DNA from: Fimbriimonas sp.
Lineage (GTDB): Bacteria > Armatimonadota > Fimbriimonadia > Fimbriimonadales > Fimbriimonadaceae
Direction of reading: 5' to 3'
Length of the DNA: 64,000 nucleotides
Assembly (NCBI GenBank): GCA_029866005.1
Contig: JARXAE010000024.1
Coordinates: 62,001 to 126,000, forward strand
Shown in pieces: positions 60,110 to 64,000 of the stretch (position 1 is the stretch's first letter; each line of letters starts with the position of its first letter). The notes below the pieces were generated by a model, which had not been told where the DNA came from, ran no database searches, and was given only the letters and a program-made list of their open reading frames with translations. Made by a program: the position numbers and the translations under genes.

Positions 60110-60943
60110 GTGACTTTATTCTTCGGGCAGCTTCGAATAGAGATGTGGCCAGATTGGCTTTCTAAGAACTTTTCTCTGAGTTACGTTGTGTATGGCATCT
60201 TTGCGATCGTGGCGGTCATCGGCACGATTCGGACGAGTAAAGGGTTACGGAAGGGGCAATCGGACGAGTTCATGATGTTTGCCTTCCAAAAGGGCCTTTC
60301 GTATGATCGTGGTGGAGAATCCGTGATGCCGATGATGCCCCGCGATCCGATTTTTGATTTCTCGACAAAGGCGTTTCTTGGCATTCCGGATCACTCGATG
60401 CATCCGGTGCTTGTCGAGTTTGGCGAACAGTTTGAGCGGTTTCGCTGGAACCCATTCAGCGATGATGATACGGATCGCGTTCCGTACCCCCAAGCGATCA
60501 TGCGTGGCCGAGACAAAGATGGGATCAATTGGACGATCTTTCAGCACGTTCAGCCCCGCAGTTCGGTAAGTTGGTGCCTTATCGCCGAGAGCCCGGTCTT
60601 ACTCCCGCTCCTATCAATGACCCCAGAGAACGCAGGGACCCGAGCGACAAAGAGCCTGGGCAAGCGGGAATTACAAGTTGAAAATCAAGCATTCAACAAT
60701 CGGTATTTCATTCAAACCGACGAGCCCGATCGGGTTTTGCACTTGCTACATCCGCAGGCAATTGATCGACTGATGTATCTGATTCCTGCCGAGTGGGAGT
60801 TCAGCCCGAGGTACATCATGGTTTGCCTTCCGGGGACTGCATCCTCGCAGAATTTAGACACGTACTCTCTGGCAATCAAGGACTTCATTCGTATGATTCC
60901 TGGATACTATCGTAAAGACTTCGGATTTACAAATCTCCCATGA
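60110..60943 (+). CDS. DUF3137-like membrane protein, partner of LemA
   Basis: From GTG 60110 the protein has 277 residues; an ATG nine bases upstream would lie in the -10 box. One membrane helix (YVVYGIFAIVAVIGTI, residues 25-40) is followed by a soluble domain of DUF3137 type: VENQAFNNRYFIQTDEPDRV and LLHPQAIDRLMYLI near residue 200. Its stop overlaps the lemA start by four bases. DUF3137 proteins commonly pair with LemA, and the pair is thought to act at the membrane, though the biochemistry is not established. Confidence 0.7.
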   Translation: MTLFFGQLRIEMWPDWLSKNFSLSYVVYGIFAIVAVIGTIRTSKGLRKGQSDEFMMFAFQKGLSYDRGGESVMPMMPRDPIFDFSTKAFLGIPDHSMHPVLVEFGEQFERFRWNPFSDDDTDRVPYPQAIMRGRDKDGINWTIFQHVQPRSSVSWCLIAESPVLLPLLSMTPENAGTRATKSLGKRELQVENQAFNNRYFIQTDEPDRVLHLLHPQAIDRLMYLIPAEWEFSPRYIMVCLPGTASSQNLDTYSLAIKDFIRMIPGYYRKDFGFTNLP

Positions 60944-61503
60944 CACTTCCCATCATCATCGGTATCGTTGTCGTTCTCGCCTTGATTGCGATTGTGGTTC
61001 CAATCAAGTTCATGAACATGTTTGTAAACCTGGACAAGGTGTGCGACGAATCTTGGTCGGGGATTGATATTGTTCTCCGGCGGCGATATGACCTCATTCC
61101 GAATCTGGTTTCGACGGTGAAGGGGTACATGGACCATGAGCGAACCGTTTTAGAGCAGGTTTCGAAACTCCGCGAGCAAGGCGTTCAGTCGCGGTCGGTC
61201 GATCAGGTGATGGATGTTGAGAAACAATTGGCTCCGGCTTTGGCGAACCTTTTTGCTCGGGCGGAGGCCTATCCGGAGTTGAAGGCTTCGGCGGCGTTTA
61301 CTGAGCTTCAGAGAGAGTTAGTCGATACCGAGGATCGGGTTGCGGCGGCTCGGCGGATTTATAACAACAACGTTCGCGAGTTTAACACCGCGATTGCGAT
61401 GTTCCCGGGGTCGGTGTTTGCCGGGGGTCGGAAGGATAAGCCGTTTTTTGAGATTGATGATCCAGTGGCGCGGCGCCCGGTGACGGTTAGCTTTTCGTCT
61501 TAA
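60940..61503 (+). CDS. lemA: LemA-family protein
   Basis: This 187-residue protein has an N-terminal membrane helix (IIIGIVVVLALIAIVVPI) and the helical LemA body: NMFVNLDKVCDESWSGIDIV, LRRRYDLIPNLVSTVKGYM, ERTVLEQVSKLRE and IYNNNVREFNTAIAMFPG near residue 140, the family signature. It is translationally coupled to the DUF3137-like gene. The C-terminus (KDKPFFEIDDPVA) is as usual. Its 3' end overlaps the convergent hydrolase gene by 17 bases. Confidence 0.9.
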   Translation: MTLPIIIGIVVVLALIAIVVPIKFMNMFVNLDKVCDESWSGIDIVLRRRYDLIPNLVSTVKGYMDHERTVLEQVSKLREQGVQSRSVDQVMDVEKQLAPALANLFARAEAYPELKASAAFTELQRELVDTEDRVAAARRIYNNNVREFNTAIAMFPGSVFAGGRKDKPFFEIDDPVARRPVTVSFSS

Positions 61504-62335
61504 GGGCGATTTCCACTAGGACATCGACATAGGCTGGGTCATCAACGGGTTGGGCATGCCCTTTATCGGGGACAATCCAGCTGCTGGCACCAGATGCCTT
61601 TGAAAGATCATCAGCATTACTGATGGTGAAAAGTCGATCTCGCTCTCCGTGGATCACTAGTGCGGGGCGGCTTGGGGACCACTTTCTGGCCACTTCAACG
61701 GGATTTACTTCGCTTGGTTTCACGCCAACCCTCGCCGTGCCGAACCAGATCACCGGTCGAAGGACGATGTCGCCTCCGGGGAGGTCCTTTTTGAGCCAGG
61801 ATTTGCAGGCGTCGTCGAGGCGGGCGAAGGCAGAGTCGGTGATGACTGCGCTGACGCCGGGTTCGTCGGAGGCGAGCCAGACGGCCGAACCACCTAGGGA
61901 GCATCCGACAAGGATCGTCTTTTCGGCCTTGAGTGCGCGGACGGTTTGGCGGATAAGCTCTGACTCAGCGGGACCAAAGCCGACGGTTTCGGAGGGGTTG
62001 TCATCTTGACCGGTCATGGGCAGGATGACAACTTGGTAGCCGCGCTTTTGGAGTTCAACACCGGTATTGGCGTAGTAGCCGCGATCTCCCCCGAGACCGT
62101 GGCACAGCACGAAGACGGTTTCTCTTTTGCCTTCGGTAATCGAAGGAGTGACCCAGGCGTTGACGCCTTTGACGGGCTGCCACGTTGCGAACTCGGATGG
62201 CTTCTCGGGCTTGGTCCGCGGCATGTGGATCAGACCATCGGCAAGCTTGTAGCACATGCCGAAGTAGAGTCCGATCCCGAGGCAGAGCCAGAGGATCACT
62301 TTACGAAACCGATTTTTCCGCCGCTGTAACTGCAT
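61487..62335 (-). CDS. Alpha/beta hydrolase with N-terminal membrane anchor
   Basis: This 282-residue protein has a basic start and one membrane helix (VILWLCLGIGLYFGMCYKLA). The alpha/beta hydrolase core shows the oxyanion stretch VFVLCHGLGGDRGYYA near residue 71, the nucleophile elbow GCSLGGS near residue 143 (Ser in GxSxG), Asp in VIHGERDRLFTIS near residue 228 and His in DKGHAQPVDDPA near residue 256. It belongs with BAAT/YqiA-like esterases or thioesterases at the membrane. The substrate is unknown. Its start lies inside the end of folD (35-base overlap), so it is co-translated. Confidence 0.82.
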   Translation of the reverse strand: MQLQRRKNRFRKVILWLCLGIGLYFGMCYKLADGLIHMPRTKPEKPSEFATWQPVKGVNAWVTPSITEGKRETVFVLCHGLGGDRGYYANTGVELQKRGYQVVILPMTGQDDNPSETVGFGPAESELIRQTVRALKAEKTILVGCSLGGSAVWLASDEPGVSAVITDSAFARLDDACKSWLKKDLPGGDIVLRPVIWFGTARVGVKPSEVNPVEVARKWSPSRPALVIHGERDRLFTISNADDLSKASGASSWIVPDKGHAQPVDDPAYVDVLVEIALKTKS

Positions 62336-63152
62336 TGCTCAATAGGCTGGCGACCGTCATCGGCCCGACTCCGCCGGGGACTGGGGTGATGGCACCGGCT
62401 ATTTCAACAGCAGATTCGAAATGAACATCCCCAACATCGCCTTTTCGACCCTCAACTTTGTTATATCCAGCATCAATGACGGTGGCTCCCGGCTTGATCC
62501 AATCACCTTTGACCATCTCGGCGCGGCCAACGGCGGCGACGAGAATGTCGGCTTCGCGACATCGGTCAGCGAGATCGAGTGTCTTGCTGTGGGCAATGGT
62601 GACGGTGGCGTTTCGCTCAAGGAGCATGAGGGCCATTGGCTTGCCGAGGATGTGGCTTCGACCGATGACAAGAGCGCGTTTTCCGGTGACATCAATGTTG
62701 TAGTGGTCGAGGATTTTGGTGATGCCGAGGGGGGTGGCGCAGCGGAAACCAGGTAGTCCGGCGGTGAGGCGTCCAAGGGAGGCAGGGGTGATTCCGTCGG
62801 CGTCTTTCTCGGCTCCGAGGGCGAGGAGAGCGGCGTCTTCGTCGAGGTGCTTGGGGAGAGGATGTTGGAGGAGAACGCCGTGGACTTCGGGGTTTGAGTT
62901 CAGGTTCCCGATGATGTCGATCAGCTCCTGTTGGGTGGTGTTCTCGTCAATCTCGAACTGCTCGCCGATCATTCCGGCGGCGGCGGCCCACTTCTTCTTC
63001 ATGTTGACGTAGGCAACCGAGGCGGGGTCTTGGGCGGCAACGACGACATCGAGGCGGGGGGTGATGCCTTTCGCTTTCAGGGCGACCACTCGCTCCGCGA
63101 GTTCAGCGCGTACGATTTTTGAGAGAGCGAGGCCGTCGAGAATGGTTGCCAT
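62301..63152 (-). CDS. folD: Bifunctional methylenetetrahydrofolate dehydrogenase/cyclohydrolase
   Basis: This 283-residue protein is complete. VAYVNMKKKWAAAAGM near residue 47 carries the catalytic Tyr and Lys (YxxxK), GVLLQHPLPKHLDEDAAL near 96 the substrate Gln/Pro motif, and GRSHILGKPMALML near 163 with PGGVGPMTVASLLSN near 260 form the NADP-binding part. FolD converts methylene-THF to formyl-THF, supplying purine and formylmethionine synthesis. It lies 14 bases downstream of nusB, and the alpha/beta hydrolase gene starts inside its 3' end. Confidence 0.95.
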   Translation of the reverse strand: MATILDGLALSKIVRAELAERVVALKAKGITPRLDVVVAAQDPASVAYVNMKKKWAAAAGMIGEQFEIDENTTQQELIDIIGNLNSNPEVHGVLLQHPLPKHLDEDAALLALGAEKDADGITPASLGRLTAGLPGFRCATPLGITKILDHYNIDVTGKRALVIGRSHILGKPMALMLLERNATVTIAHSKTLDLADRCREADILVAAVGRAEMVKGDWIKPGATVIDAGYNKVEGRKGDVGDVHFESAVEIAGAITPVPGGVGPMTVASLLSNAVTAAEKSVS

Positions 63153-63166
63153 AGTACGGCAAGAGT

Positions 63167-63793
63167 TTACTGCTTGATTGTCCAGCCAAAACGGTTGACA
63201 AGCTTCCCTTGTTCGGAGTCGGCTTCGATGGTTTCCTCTTCGATCTCGACCTTGGGTGCACGGAAGATGCGCTCGGCTTCGCCCAGGTCAGGGTCTTCGG
63301 GGGCGGTTTTGGGGTCGAAGTTGGCCTTCAGGGTTTGCTTGAGGACGGTACCGAGGACACCGTTGACGAACTTGCCACTCTCTGCGGTGCTGTACTTCTT
63401 CGCCATCTCGACGGCTTCGTTAATGGTCACGGCCGGCGGGATGTAAGGATAGTCGTGGAGCTCGTGGAGAGCAAGGCGCATGACGTTGCGGTCCACGGCG
63501 GCGAGACGATTGTAGTCGTAGTCAGGGATGGCAGCGGAAAGGGTTCGATCGAGGCCAACTCGGTGCTGCCAGGCACCTTTTGCCAGCGCGCGCGCGAAAC
63601 GGAAGACCAAGTCGAGGGTTGCGTCGGGATACTCAACTCCTTTGGTGAGGTCCTCAAGTTGCTCGTCATCGTGGAAGGCATCGAAGGTGAGTTCGAGGGC
63701 ATCATCAAGCGAGACTTGGGAGAGTTCGCAGGTGTAAATCGCGCGCAGAGCGCACTCGCGGGCGACTCGGCGGAAGCTAAATGGCGTGTTCAA
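63167..63793 (-). CDS. nusB: Transcription antitermination protein NusB
   Basis: This 208-residue protein (TTG start) overlaps the accC stop by three bases in TTGA. The NusB helical fold is recognisable: RRVARECALRAIYTCELSQ near residue 8, LDRTLSAAIPDYDYNRLAAVDRNVMR near residue 80 (cited in part), LALHELHDYPYIPPAVTINE near 105 and VEMAKKYSTAESGKFVNGVL near 127. NusB with NusE supports antitermination in rRNA operons. The protein is about 60 residues longer than E. coli NusB, with an acidic C-terminal tail. Confidence 0.92.
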   Translation of the reverse strand: MNTPFSFRRVARECALRAIYTCELSQVSLDDALELTFDAFHDDEQLEDLTKGVEYPDATLDLVFRFARALAKGAWQHRVGLDRTLSAAIPDYDYNRLAAVDRNVMRLALHELHDYPYIPPAVTINEAVEMAKKYSTAESGKFVNGVLGTVLKQTLKANFDPKTAPEDPDLGEAERIFRAPKVEIEEETIEADSEQGKLVNRFGWTIKQ

Positions 63794-64000
63794 ACGGCCT
63801 CACCGTCGAGGAACTTCGGCACGAATCCGGTGTCGAAGTTTCCGGCGACGTAAGACGGAGTCGCGACAAGTCGGCGCAAAAATGGGATGTTAGTAGCGAT
63901 GCCTTCGACTTCGAATTCATGGAGGGCGCCTTGGAGCTTGCTGACGGCCTCGGCTCGGGTTTCGCCTCTTACGATGAGCTTGGCAAGGAGAGGATCGTAG
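63790..64000 (-). CDS. accC: Biotin carboxylase of acetyl-CoA carboxylase, C-terminal part (runs off the window)
   Basis: Only the last 70 codons lie in the window. YDPLLAKLIVRGETRAEAVSK, here split, then ALHEFEVEGIATNIPFLRRL and AGNFDTGFVPKFLDG match the end of AccC (YDPLLAKLIVWGETREEA, GVKTNIPFH, YDTGFLE). AccC carboxylates biotin on AccB in the first step of fatty acid synthesis. It overlaps nusB and so heads the part of the operon that can be seen. Confidence 0.9.
   Translation of the reverse strand, partial: YDPLLAKLIVRGETRAEAVSKLQGALHEFEVEGIATNIPFLRRLVATPSYVAGNFDTGFVPKFLDGEAV

Noticed and set aside
1-64000. CRISPR arrays, insertion sequences, prophage or integrase genes
   Set aside because: None was found on reading both strands; repeats seen are short and local.
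1-64000. Sigma-54 promoters (GG-N10-GC) near genes, given rpoN
   Set aside because: No convincing TGGCAC-N5-TTGC match was seen by eye in an intergenic region; a matrix scan would be needed to be sure.

Overview
The window looks like a piece of an Armatimonadota chromosome, most likely of the Fimbriimonadia. The clues are a pseudopilin with the N-terminal signature usual in that phylum (residues [16 protein letters not shown] followed by FPVFAQAKE), a PEP-CTERM protein, GH29 and GH71/99-like glycosidases, a DUF5107 protein, moderate GC and dense packing. This is inferred from protein style; no database was searched. No insertion sequence, prophage or CRISPR array was seen.

Layout. 1-523 is the start of rpsA (minus). 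592-6701 holds xylB and, divergently, a plus-strand run of ppx/gppA-like, comEA-like, formiminotransferase, purK and phosphopentomutase genes. 6848-11189 and 14815-19785 are two plus-strand runs for a surface polysaccharide: a membrane-anchored SDR epimerase, an LhgO-like oxidase, a second epimerase, an AAC(3)-type acyltransferase, gmhB-like, gmhA-like, an initiating phosphoglycosyl transferase, a WecD-like acetyltransferase, a DegT aminotransferase and wecB. Between them on the minus strand lie tRNA-Pro(GGG), a TPR protein, a membrane protein and a beta-rich secreted protein. 19773-31349 contains DinB and HerA-like ATPase genes, tRNA-Pro(CGG), tRNA-Thr(GGT), a PhyH/AraC/GHL10 group, an ABC exporter followed by secreted DM13-type proteins, hisC and a GH71/99-like protein.

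31440-31603 is a complete TPP riboswitch with a leader, and the gene after it is a pseudopilin, not a thiamine gene. 32386-48638 is mostly minus-strand: DUF5107-TPR, tatD, ydcF, alkaline phosphatase, GT39, an amine oxidase, ppc, an M28 peptidase, an MlaE permease, a YciI-like protein and a methyltransferase. Inside it is a scar (40780-42211) where decayed second copies of ydcF and the amine oxidase flank a PEP-CTERM gene. 49061-64000 carries pdxS, two paralogous anchored proteins, rpoN, an RCK-channel-RCK potassium channel, a Gly/Cys/His-rich membrane protein, a two-domain alpha-L-fucosidase, a DUF3137-like/lemA pair, and an accC-nusB-folD-hydrolase operon that runs off the end.

Two features cut across the window. 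At least 13 genes have a -10-like hexamer ending 6-8 bases before the start codon, usually exactly 6, and no ribosome binding site, which points to widespread leaderless transcription. Six convergent gene pairs overlap at their 3' ends by 4-17 bases.
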